Source: Reclinomonas americana ATCC 50394 (Eukaryota > Jakobida > Jakobea > Jakobida). From it: 44,609 bases of DNA. The notes below the pieces were generated by a model. The model made no database searches and had not been told where the DNA came from. It saw only the letters and a list, made by a program, of their open reading frames with translations. A program made the translations under genes and the position numbers. The first letter of the stretch is position 1, and each line of letters starts with the position of its first letter. Shown in pieces: positions 10,331 to 19,540 of this stretch. The stretch covers positions 1 through 44,609 of the forward strand of contig PS015301.1 of the NCBI GenBank assembly GCA_048213135.1, read 5' to 3'.

Positions 10331-10960
10331 AGCGGCAAACGCAGATCCTGTGATGATGCGCGGCGAATCCTCCTAAAATGGGATACCGGCCGAAATAATC
10401 TCTGCAGCAGCGGCCCCCAGGTCGCCCTGGTGCAGGCGTGGAGGGTGGTAGGTGAGCCGGAGAGGTCCGCTGCAAGGGGTTGTGTGGTCAGCGGAAGGCT
10501 GTGGCCAGCAACTGCGAGGAATATTCCTATCCTGAAAAGCGAAAAGCCATATATTGCGACGTACCCGTTCCGCTCGTACTCCAACAAAGTTGCTGCGAGG
10601 AAGGGGGGGAGTGTGGAGGTAAAACCAGCGACAAAGGTGGCGGCGTCCGATTAGAGAGATACAGCGACGCTAATCATTAATTGGTGTTTGTACGACGTCG
10701 ACGTCTTACTTGCAGTTGCAACTAAATTCGAAATGGGCCTCGGTGAACGGCACTGCCGCCGCCGCTGTACGTGTCGCGTTTTGCTTCAAGCTCGGATGCA
10801 GCGCGCTCGAATTCTTGACCCGCGCGCGCGACGTCGACGTTCATGCAATTAATTGGCCACCCTTTTCCCACACACTGTCTCTTGTCAAGGTGAATGAGGA
10901 GAAGAAGAAGGAGGAAGGCCATACATAATCATTGCACTCCTTGTTTCCGTTTCCACGGGC
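10331..10960. other. Non-repetitive spacer with clustered palindromes, no gene recognised
   Basis: Unlike its left flank, this stretch is not low complexity. It holds perfect palindromes: GGAATATTCC (10518-10527), GACGTCGACGTC (10694-10705), AGTTGCAACT (10713-10722) and a second GACGTCGACGT (10830-10840), with TTAATTGG near both GACGTC copies. No convincing protein frame is present. I compared it by eye with snRNA, SRP RNA, RNase P and 5S signatures and found no match good enough to call. Confidence 0.4.
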
Positions 10961-10980
10961 AAAAAAAAACAAAAAGAGAA
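10961..10980 (-). terminator. RNA polymerase III terminator of tRNA-Thr
   Basis: On the minus strand, a run of five T and then a run of eight T begin within ten bases of the tRNA 3' end. This is the expected T-run Pol III terminator. Confidence 0.8.
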
Positions 10981-11053
10981 TGCCTCCATTGAGATTTGAA
11001 CTCAAGACCTCAACATTACTAGTGTTGCGCTCTACCAACTGAGCTATAGAGGC
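10981..11053 (-). tRNA. trnT-AGU: tRNA-Thr (anticodon AGU), intronless
   Basis: A 73-base cloverleaf. The acceptor stem GCCTCTA/TGGAGGC has one G-T pair and the discriminator base is A. The D arm is GCTC/GAGC with loop AGTTGGTA. The anticodon stem CAACA/TGTTG encloses loop CTAGTAA, giving anticodon AGT. The T arm TTGAG/CTCAA encloses TTCAAAT. The internal promoter boxes fall in the D and T arms as usual. CCA is not encoded, as in eukaryotes. Confidence 0.95.
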
Positions 11054-11238
11054 GTTCACATTTGTCAGCCGCAACCGACATTCGCAGCCCCTGCTCTCCC
11101 GTGAGGCAACTCCAGCGACGGGCGCAGTAGCCACAGGAGCAGAGAGGCTCTTTGGCATGCCATGCACATTCTTCCTTGTGTTTACTCCTCCGTCATTCAA
11201 CAGGAAAGAAATTTCTTAAAAAAACATTCGACGGTCGA

Positions 11239-14200
11239 CTAACTATGAACCACGGCAGTCGCCGGTTCGTCGCCGAGACACACTGGGCACACGCTGTTGG
11301 CGAGACACCGCCGGTGCATGAGACTGCCGCAGCGGCAGGTGGTGACCTCGCGCACTTGGAAGGAGAACAGACGGTCGTTGACGTCGCGGCAAATGCGACA
11401 TACCTGGCCCCTGCTTCCACAATACTGCGCTCCGCAACACAGTGAGTGCACGCGAAACAGCAACAACAACAACAACAACAACACACCCGACAGTTCTTCA
11501 GCACGTGCTTTGTCATGCGCGAGTGCAGGTCTTCCAATTGCGGCAGCAGCGTCCCCGAGCTGCGACGACTGCTTGAGTACCTTTTTTTCTCGGTGTTCAT
11601 CCCTTCGCTCTCCCACACGCAACTGGAGATCCTGCAGATCCTGCAACGAGAAAATCTCCGTGCCAGAGATGAGGTGTGGACGGCTCGAGATGTGGGAGAA
11701 GAAGCTGCAATGATCCGCGCCAGTCAGTTCCATCAGAAACACATAACCTCAAGCGATCGTGTCTCGTCACCTCTCCGCATGAGAGCATCCCTGAATGGTC
11801 TCGGCAAGCGGACTGATTTCCGCACGCAGCATCTGCTCAACCATCCACCGTCAGGCATACACACGAGCGAGAAAAGCAGCAGAAAGAGCATGTCAACGCA
11901 CTCTGCAGCGTTGCAGCTCTGGCACCGTGTCAAAGAGTTCTGGGTTGACGGCGGACAAACACAGCACCGGATCGGAGAACATGGAGCTCAGGAATTCGTA
12001 CGCCATGTCGCACACGCATCCACTGCGCAGCGGAATGCACAGTGATGAGAAAGAGAGAGAGAATTCTCTTATCTCTCTCTTCTTTCCAGAAACACAAAAT
12101 CTTAAATCCCACGCATCTGCAGGCATGCGCTCCCTCTTTCCATCCTCTCCCTTCCCCTCCCTCCCTCCCTCCCGCATCGTGACTCACGGTCGGAAATCCC
12201 ACTTCATCACCACGCGTCCCGGAATAATGTGCCTCTTGTCCGTGTGGCACGACCGACAGCACAACCGTGCCGTGTACTCGCACAGCCGAGGTTTGCCAAA
12301 CATGGCGTTGGCTGCAGCACCACAAGCATGTCAAACTCACCTCTCCACGCACACACACGGGATCAGCGACACAGACTCACGCTTCTTGATGTGCTTGCCA
12401 CACACAGCGCACATGTGGCGCTGCGCTTGGTACACGAACCGGCGGTCGACCACCGTCTTTGACGGATCCAGGTAGTGGATGCGCAACTGCAGCGTCGATT
12501 AGTACGCAATGACAGAAAAAATAGTGGAGACTCGCTGCGCGCCCGGAACTCTCTTGGACTCCGGTGTTCGCGGGTCCCAGTCCACATCCGAACCGAGGGC
12601 CTCCCACACGTCGGCTGGGGGGAGCAACAAGCAAGAATCAATACATACATGGGCGCCGTCGCGCACGCGTGCGTACCACACTCACTCACCAACAATGCCA
12701 GCCCGTTCGAACCCGCCGTCAAACTGGCTAGCAGCGTCGTACTGACTCTCTGCATCCAACGCCGCTCCCCAGTCGCCCGACGCGTTGTGTGACGACAGTG
12801 CATCATCACCAGCATCAGCCTCGTCGCCCTCGTTCCAGCCGCTAAACGGGTCCACCTCGGCCGCTTCATCCTCTGCCACCAGCCAGTCAGCGAAATCCAC
12901 TCTTGACACGCCAGTACATCTCTCTGTTCACAAACCGAGCATGTCCCACGAAGAACTGAGGCCAACTGCGGACGCCGCAGCGGCCGCTCCCGCTGTCTGC
13001 GCCACGCCTCGTTGGCCGCCACTGCGGTGAGCGGCACCCGCGACTCGCCCACTAAAGTCGTCGTAGTCTTCCGCGTCATCCACAGTCTCCGCACCTTCTG
13101 CCTCGTCATACCCCGCATCGTCGTCACCTTCGTCGTCGCCCTCCTCTCCAGTTGCACGGCGCAGCTGAGCATGCACGCAGTTGAAAAGTCAGTACCGCAG
13201 GCCGCGGAGACAATGAGTGTGCATTGTCGCGCACCGTGGAGTCGGGAACGGTAACCTGGCTCTGACCAGCAGGGTACCAGTCGGAGAACGGAGAAATGTA
13301 CACAGGAGCCACCGAGTCTTCCGGCTCCCGCAGCAACAGCTCCTTCAGTGCGTCGGGATGCTTGAATCCGGTAATGTGAAGCGCCGAGTACGCCCCCGCC
13401 TGTGCCGGTAGGTACACACAGGTCACAATGTGCATCCAAACACAAATGGCAGCACGGCAACAAACCTCTGAGCTCTCCGCCGCAGTGTCTTCACTGCCGA
13501 CACTGTCCGACTCAGTGATAGACGGAGGAGCGGCTGTTGACATTACCGAGTCGGTCGGCATTTCTGCGTGATGCTCGCCCTTCTTTTCGGGTCGAGCGGC
13601 TGCAGCGGCGGCGGCCAGCGCCATCGGCGATCGATAATCCACTGACGATGCTACTGCGCCTGACGAGTGGAAGCAGATGAGTGACGTGAGCACACGCACA
13701 CACACACACACACACTCCCACACCCAGTACACAAGCAGACAAACCAGCAGATCTCTCTGTCGTCGGCAGCAAAGGTGGCTCACTGTAGGCGGTGCCCAGA
13801 TCGCTGTCGTCCTCAAACATAGCGTCATGCACCTCCTCGACCTCTTCCACCTCCTCCTCACCCTCCTCCGCGTCACCACTCTCGGTGGCACTTGCGGTAG
13901 CGTGGTGATCCACACCATTTGCGGCAGCGTGCTGTACAGGTTTGCTACCGACCAGATCGAAGCTGGTCTTGAGGGAAGAGGACAGGCGGGCTGGTGGCTC
14001 CTCAGTCGGAACCAACACCGATGTGTGCACTCGCATGCTTTGCGCTGTTCACATGTGTGTGCATGTCAGGATCATGCGGGTCTGAAAGGGATGATCTCAG
14101 CACGCAATGTGCGCAACGTCGCTGCGAATCACTTGCGGGGGGTATGCGGAAGCTCTGGCCGGCCTTCCATGACGAGCGTGTCTGCATACCGCGACGTGTC

Positions 14201-15647
14201 AGTCACAGGCACCTTCTGCCAAGTAGTGCAGCAAACGTACGCACCGATTCCAACTCCTGTCGCTCCTGCTGCAACGCATACCGCATCTGCACCAGCTCTC
14301 GTTCTTCCACGTGCAGTTTCTGTTGCAGAGCCTCTAGTCTCTGCCGCGTCCCCCCACCCACACACACTCATGGTTGTCAGAGTGGAGATGGCATGAGCGA
14401 TTCACGCAGACAGACACAAACACACACCGCCCGCTCCATGGACGACTGTCTCTCGAATTCCTGCTTCTCTCGGGCAAGAGCACGACTCACTGTCGTCACG
14501 CGAGTGCTGCAGTAGATCGTGAGCCAGCACAGCTCACTGGTGGCAACGCGACAGTGCACAAACGCAACTGCGACAGCATCTCGTCGAATTCGGGACAGTA
14601 CTTGGCGAGGGCGGTGGGCGGCACTGACCGCCTCAGTGAAGCGCACCGCTGACGGTAGTTGTCGAGACGTGCACTTAGCGTCTGCGTGTTCACAGCCATT
14701 GAGCAAGCTGGGAGAACAACATAATCAGAGTGCCAAAGCACCGACCTCAATTGCCGCCAACCCAAAATGGTCCGCCAGCGCAGCCGCCGACTCGAGGTGC
14801 ATAGAGTCGGCGCTGATTGCATGGTCGAGAGACGCAGCAAGCTGTGCATGCACGAAACGATCGACTACAAGGCGAAGCGCTGAGGCGGCCTCCTGCGCGA
14901 CGAGAGTGGAAGAGTTGGGTGAAATGAGCAAAGATCAGAATCGACTGCAACCAAACGCACCAACACAACCGCCGTCGGCACGGCAGGCGCAACGACGACA
15001 GGTGGTGATGGTGGTGCTGCTGCTGATGATGATGAAAAAGATACTGATGATACCACTGGTGCTGGTGCTGCTGGTGGTGGTGGTGCTGCTGCTACTGTCG
15101 TAGGAGGGGGTGCGCGCACTTCGACCTGCACCACCGGTGTCGGCACCGGCGTCGGTCGAGTCTCCTCGTGCGGCACGTGAGGTGCGGGCTCGTGCACAGT
15201 AGCCTTCACAGGCACTGGTGCTGGCGTTGAAGACGGAGCGCTGTCCTTCACTGGCAGTGGTGGCGGCGGTGCCGACGGCTGCACCGTCGTGGTCATGCTG
15301 GCCGAAGGCAGCTCAGCTTTCCGAGAGGACGACTTGTGTGGTGGTGATCCTGCACTGGACTCTGAGGCACCTATACCTTGACGAGTGAACTCAAGAGTGT
15401 TTTCACATGCGCATGTGTGTGTGTGTGTTGAACAACGCACCACCATCCAGTTGCACCACTCGCCGCTTGGCCTTCTTCTTGCCAGTGGATTTGCGCGTCG
15501 CAACCACTGCTTCCCCATTCACCGAGGCCTCCAGCACGCCAGTGCCGTCTGGCGACTGCAGTGGCGAGGGCGCGACAGGCGGCGAAGGAGTGGGGGACTC
15601 GGGCGGCGCAGCGGATGCCGCGGTGGCGAGGGCGGATGCCGGCGTTG
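11239..15647 (-). CDS. RUN / Rubicon-homology (PLEKHM-Rubicon-DEF8 type) endolysosomal adaptor, all but its 5' part
   Basis: The 3' end encodes a Rubicon-homology zinc domain: MCAVCGKHIK, RPKLC-like KPRLCEYT, CCRSCHTDKRHIIPGRVV, MKWDF, NPELFDTVPEL, SLQDLQDLH, then NCRYCGSRGQVCRICRD and CRCGSLMHRRCLANSVCPVC. Proteins with this domain bind Rab7 and act in late endosome, lysosome and autophagy traffic. Exons as read (descending): 15647(gap)-15444, about 15371-14960, 14892-14746, 14681-14569, 14506-14428, 14340-14245, 14215-14133, about 14035-13745, 13659-13466, 13399-13256, 13164-about 12950, about 12897-12690, 12614-12550, 12486-12381, 12311-12188, 12022-11902, 11835-11771, 11704-11624, 11559-11487 and 11424-11239 (TAG). 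Phases agree at nearly all junctions; the 12690-13164 region is uncertain. Between the gap and the zinc domain lie Pro/Val-rich linkers, a coiled coil (EALQQKLHVEERELVQMRYA) and acidic stretches. Two introns use GTTGCGT donors (11623, 14568). The missing RUN-domain start is the inverted exon at 17497. Confidence 0.85.
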
Positions 15648-16248
15648 NNNNNNNNNNNNNNNNNNNNNNNNNNNNNNNNNNNNNNNNNNNNNNNNNNNNN
15701 NNNNNNNNNNNNNNNNNNNNNNNNNNNNNNNNNNNNNNNNNNNNNNNNNNNNNNNNNNNNNNNNNNNNNNNNNNNNNNNNNNNNNNNNNNNNNNNNNNNN
15801 NNNNNNNNNNNNNNNNNNNNNNNNNNNNNNNNNNNNNNNNNNNNNNNNNNNNNNNNNNNNNNNNNNNNNNNNNNNNNNNNNNNNNNNNNNNNNNNNNNNN
15901 NNNNNNNNNNNNNNNNNNNNNNNNNNNNNNNNNNNNNNNNNNNNNNNNNNNNNNNNNNNNNNNNNNNNNNNNNNNNNNNNNNNNNNNNNNNNNNNNNNNN
16001 NNNNNNNNNNNNNNNNNNNNNNNNNNNNNNNNNNNNNNNNNNNNNNNNNNNNNNNNNNNNNNNNNNNNNNNNNNNNNNNNNNNNNNNNNNNNNNNNNNNN
16101 NNNNNNNNNNNNNNNNNNNNNNNNNNNNNNNNNNNNNNNNNNNNNNNNNNNNNNNNNNNNNNNNNNNNNNNNNNNNNNNNNNNNNNNNNNNNNNNNNNNN
16201 NNNNNNNNNNNNNNNNNNNNNNNNNNNNNNNNNNNNNNNNNNNNNNNN
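15648..16248. other. Assembly gap (601 N) at a contig orientation break
   Basis: Separates the RUN/RH gene body from a contig that, as placed, brings SPT16 exon 3 into the gap. If contig 16249-17773 is turned over, the gap instead lies between the RUN exon and the rest of the RUN/RH gene, the expected place for the remaining RUN-domain exons. Confidence 0.9.
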
Positions 16249-17055
16249 AGAATGGACATGACACCGTGCCCAATGTCGACCAACTCGACGGCACTCGCAC
16301 TCTCCCGCTCCGACACCGCCTTGTTGAACTCGCGTCCAAAGTCGCCCTCCGCCGCACGCAGCTCGTCAATCACCACTCCCACACGTCCGCCCAGCTGGCC
16401 CACCACCTCCACAATCTTCTCCGTCATCTCGGCCACATTGCGCGCGTACGACACCACGTTGTAGGTGACGCCTTCCACTGGTCCACCGGCGCTGGCCAGC
16501 GGCGCAAAGTGCTTGGCTGCGTGCGATGATGGGAAGGTGATGAGAGAATGGATGAGAGAGAGAGAGAGAGAGAGAGAGCGGATCTCACACAGGGACTCTC
16601 TATGCATCTCTCTCCCTCACACGCACACACACAACAAACAAGCACCCTTTCCCTCCCTCTCTCTCACTGCATCCCTCCCTCGTACCTTTGGTGGCACTGG
16701 TGAGCAACGTGACTCGACTGTCGCCGCGATGCACAATTACGGCTGTCTCCGGCAACTCGTACTGGAACAAGAACAAGTGCGTCATTCCAACGCGCGTGGA
16801 CACTTGCACCTCTTGTGTGTCGACTTTGCCGAGCGGAAACACCAGAATGTCGGCATCGCCCCACTGACCGGTGTGTGACTGCAGAGAGAGGGAGGAGGAG
16901 GAAGGGAAGAAGAGAGAGAAAGTGTGTGCGTGTGAGCAGGGAGAGGGCGAGGAGACAGGGGAGGGGGAGTTCACGTTGGACATGTCGGAACAAACCTGCC
17001 AGTGATCGATAAGCAGGCGCACTTTGACGGCCACGGCCTCTGTGTTGACTGGCAT
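16249..17055 (-). CDS. SPT16: FACT complex subunit SPT16, N-terminal exons (on an inverted contig)
   Basis: SPT16 with its partner forms the histone chaperone FACT, which loosens and restores nucleosomes during transcription and replication. Exon 1 is 17055-16996 (MPVNTEAVAVKVRLLIDHWQ). Exon 2 is 16878-16686, with GDADILVF, LFLFQYELPETAVIV and VTLLTSATK. Exon 3 runs from 16516 into the gap (AKHFAPLASAGG, GRVGVVIDELRA, EFNKAVSERE). This is the pita-bread, aminopeptidase-like N-terminal domain that binds histones but is not an active peptidase. Phases agree. The C-terminal part of the same protein is on the plus strand at 17922-19386, so one contig is backwards. About 500 middle residues are absent from the window. 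Start codons of this gene and the RUN exon are 441 bases apart and divergent, with tRNA-Asp between. Confidence 0.88.
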
Positions 17056-17285
17056 TCTCCTACAATGAATGCACTTGAATGCACACGCGCTTTCTCTCGC
17101 GAGTGCAAAGCAAACCCGGGGTGAGCGGGAATTGCATGAGTCACGCATTTGTCCACGAGTGTTGCTCAGCACCACACTTTCTTCCCTTGCATGATCACTC
17201 AGGCTCGCCAACAAATAAACTTAGTTAGTGCGCGAGGACCTGGAAAAGAAGGAGAAGGGAATGAGAACAAAAAAAAAAGTTGAAG

Positions 17286-17302
17286 AAAAAACATCAAAAA
17301 AT
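17286..17302 (-). terminator. RNA polymerase III terminator of tRNA-Asp
   Basis: Minus-strand T runs (six T, then six T) begin four bases past the tRNA 3' end; a third, longer T run lies just beyond at about 17269-17278. Confidence 0.75.
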
Positions 17303-17305
17303 AAG

Positions 17306-17377
17306 CTCTCCCGCCGGGAATTGAACCCGGATCACCTGCGTGACAGGCAGATATCCTAACCATTAGACTACAGGAGA
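17306..17377 (-). tRNA. trnD-GUC: tRNA-Asp (anticodon GUC), intronless
   Basis: A 72-base cloverleaf. The acceptor stem is TCTCCTG/CGGGAGA with discriminator G. The D arm contains TAATGGTTA. The anticodon stem TCTGC/GCAGG encloses loop CTGTCAC, giving anticodon GTC. The T arm CCGGG/CCCGG encloses TTCAATT. The sequence is close to eukaryotic tRNA-Asp in general. It lies between the divergent SPT16 and RUN-gene starts. Confidence 0.96.
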
Positions 17378-17496
17378 CTTGGTTGGTGATCTCTTCAAAC
17401 CAAGTCCCCGCAGCCGTGACAGCCCTTTGTATGCCGCACTTTGTCCCCCACAAAACACGCACATAACACTTCGTTCACCTCTCTCACTCTCTCACC

Positions 17497-17665
17497 ATGA
17501 GCGACGGTGTCGCCACTTTGCTTGACGACCTCACGCAAGCAGTGCGCGATGTCGCGTCTGTGGCCGCAGCCGAGAGTGCCGGCACTGTGCTCGATGAGTC
17601 GTGTGAGGCACTCATGCGCCTCTATCGCCTGTGTCACGCGGCACTGGCACATGGTCTCAAGAGAG
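17497..17665 (+). CDS. First exon of the RUN/RH adaptor: start of a RUN domain (on an inverted contig)
   Basis: An ATG-initiated exon of 56 codons plus one base, followed by a GTACGC donor at 17666. It reads MSDGVATLLDDLTQAVRDV, then LDESCEALMRLYRLCHAALA and HGLKR. The pattern of an N-terminal helix followed by a Cys/Leu-rich helix ending in HGLKR is that of RUN domains in PLEKHM1 and Rubicon, where the same protein ends in a Rubicon-homology zinc domain. The only such zinc-domain gene here is at 11239-15647 on the minus strand, and it lacks its 5' end. Turning this contig over puts the exon directly upstream of it. As printed, the exon instead faces a gap followed by SPT16 sequence, which it does not fit. 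Confidence 0.75.
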
Positions 17666-17773
17666 GTACGCACATCCTCCCGCACAACACTAACAGAGAG
17701 AGGCACAAGGGAAGGAGAGGATGAAGCGAGAGAGAGAGAAGTGATTCATTTGTTTGTGCGCACATACACACAC

Positions 17774-17856
17774 NNNNNNNNNNNNNNNNNNNNNNNNNNN
17801 NNNNNNNNNNNNNNNNNNNNNNNNNNNNNNNNNNNNNNNNNNNNNNNNNNNNNNNN
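17774..17856. other. Assembly gap (83 N) hiding the middle of SPT16
   Basis: To the right is SPT16 from roughly residue 640 onward. With contig 16249-17773 turned over, its left neighbour would be SPT16 residues 1 to about 175. Some 1.5 kb of coding sequence plus introns is missing, so the N count cannot be the true distance or a contig has been left out. Confidence 0.85.
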
Positions 17857-17921
17857 TTTCCCTCGCTCTCACGCCCACATATTGTAGATTCTGTTGCGCT
17901 GATGCATGCAATCTGTTGCAG

Positions 17922-19386
17922 GCCACGGCAAGCCCGACCTCCGTGTTCATCAAGGAACTCACCTTCCGCGGCGAGAAGGCGCACTTTGAGAAGATCAACC
18001 GTGATGTTCGCGATATGCTGACGCAGCTGCGCCAGCGCGACAAGGAGATGCAGGAAATGGTGAGCGCATGTGTGGGGTTTCTCCCTGTCTTCTGTCGCAC
18101 AAGTTGGAGGCATGACCGAATATGTTGCGGGTGCGTTTGTGCGTGTTAGGCGGATGTGGTGGAGCAACCGGAGTTGGTTGTTGATCGACGTTGCGTTGGC
18201 GGTCATGCATGACTGTCACTTCCTGTTCCACTCTCTCACTCCGATTTCTCTGGTCGTCGCTGCTGCGCAGGCAATCCCATCGTGCTGCGCAATGTCAATG
18301 CGACACCGATGCCGACCAGCAAGAAGCGCCAGGGCAAGACCAAGAATGTGGGTTACCTGGAGGCGCACACAAACGGCTACCGCTACATGGTCAACAATGA
18401 GTCTGTCGGTGCGTACAGCCTATGTTGGGTTTTTTTGGTGGCTGCTGAACTCACCTGCCCTGCAGACATCATGTACCAGAACATCAAGCACGGCTTCCTG
18501 TCGCCGTCGGACTCGCACACCAAGACGCTGCAGCGCACCTCCAAAGTACTTTTGCACTTCAACTTGAAGGACCCCATCATGGTCGGCAAGACCAAGGCGT
18601 TGGACATTCAGGTGTACGCCGATGTGATGGTCGAGGACTCGCTAGGTACGCGAACTCTGGCTGCGTTTGGGTGATCACGTTGGGTGTTGCTCACAATGCC
18701 GTGCACGCAGCCAATGAGCGACGCATGAGTGATGCCACTGCCATGGAGGAGGAAGAGCGTGAGATCAAGAATCGGCGGCAGGTGCTCAAGTTGTTCCAGA
18801 CTTTTGCCGAGAAATCCGAGCAGCGCATCAAGGCTGTGGTGAGTGCCCGCCGATGCGTACGCCTCTTTATCACACACACACACACACACACACGTGTATG
18901 ACGTGCTTTGTGTTGTCGGCTCACACAGAATCCCGGCTTTGCCTTCGAATCACCGTTCCACGATCTCGAATTCGTCGGCGCCGTCAAGGGCTCCATGTCG
19001 CACCTTGCTCCCACCACCAACTGTTTGGTGTCGCTGCAGGAGAGTCCCTTCTTTGTGCTCTCGATCGATGATGTCGAGCTGGCGTCGCTCGAGCGTGTTG
19101 TGGTACGTTTGCGCAAGCGCCACACAAGAATACGCGTGTGCCTTCACTCACGTGCTTGCTGCAGACCGGGCAAAAAACATTTGATATCGTGTACGTGTTG
19201 AAGGATTACACCAAGGATCCCGTGCGAATCGATTCAGTCCCCATGTCGCGTATCGATGACATCAAGAACATTCTCTTGTGCGTGCGTTTTCCGCGTCTCC
19301 ATCCATCATCATCCCTTCTGTTGCTGACAGCACGTACGTGTGTGTGCCTGTGTGCTCTTGCGCTCTGCAGGGGTCTTGGTATGGTG
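17922..19386 (+). CDS. SPT16: FACT complex subunit SPT16, C-terminal half (3' end missing)
   Basis: Exons are 17922-18059, 18150-18189, 18271-18408, 18466-18645, 18711-18838, 18929-19102, 19165-19278 and 19371-19386 (gap), all phase-consistent. They encode the end of the dimerisation region (SVFIKELTFRGEK) and the middle domain with its double-PH/Rtt106-like fold. Matching blocks include GYLEAHTNGYRY, DIMYQNIKHGFLSPSDS, LLHFNLKDPIMVGKTK, NPGFAFESPFHDLEFVGAVK, PFFVLSIDDVELASLERVV, and FDIVYVLKDYTKDP with VPMSRIDDIKNIL. These track human and yeast SPT16 almost block for block; the middle domain binds H3-H4. The acidic C-terminal tail that contacts H2A-H2B is lost in the gap at 19387. The second intron has a GTTGCGT donor (18190). 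Confidence 0.94.
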
Positions 19387-19540
19387 NNNNNNNNNNNNNN
19401 NNNNNNNNNNNNNNNNNNNNNNNNNNNNNNNNNNNNNNNNNNNNNNNNNNNNNNNNNNNNNNNNNNNNNNNNNNNNNNNNNNNNNNNNNNNNNNNNNNNN
19501 NNNNNNNNNNNNNNNNNNNNNNNNNNNNNNNNNNNNNNNN
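19387..19540. other. Assembly gap (154 N) swallowing the 3' ends of two genes
   Basis: SPT16 (plus) and the IP3 receptor (minus) converge here. The acidic tail of SPT16 and the entire channel domain of the IP3 receptor, several hundred residues, are both missing. At least 2 kb is expected where 154 N are shown. Confidence 0.85.

Noticed and set aside
10430-10600. Possible SRP RNA (a GGTGAGCCGGAGAGGTC stretch resembling part of helix 8) or another structured RNA
   Set aside because: The GGAA loop and AGCAG bulge do not fall where SRP helix 8 needs them, and no Alu-domain partner is visible. Similarity over about 17 bases is not enough.
17497-18059. RUN exon spliced to the next plus-strand exon at 17922 as one gene
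   Set aside because: The exon at 17922 is unambiguous SPT16 sequence and phase 0, while the RUN exon ends in phase 1; the two proteins are unrelated.
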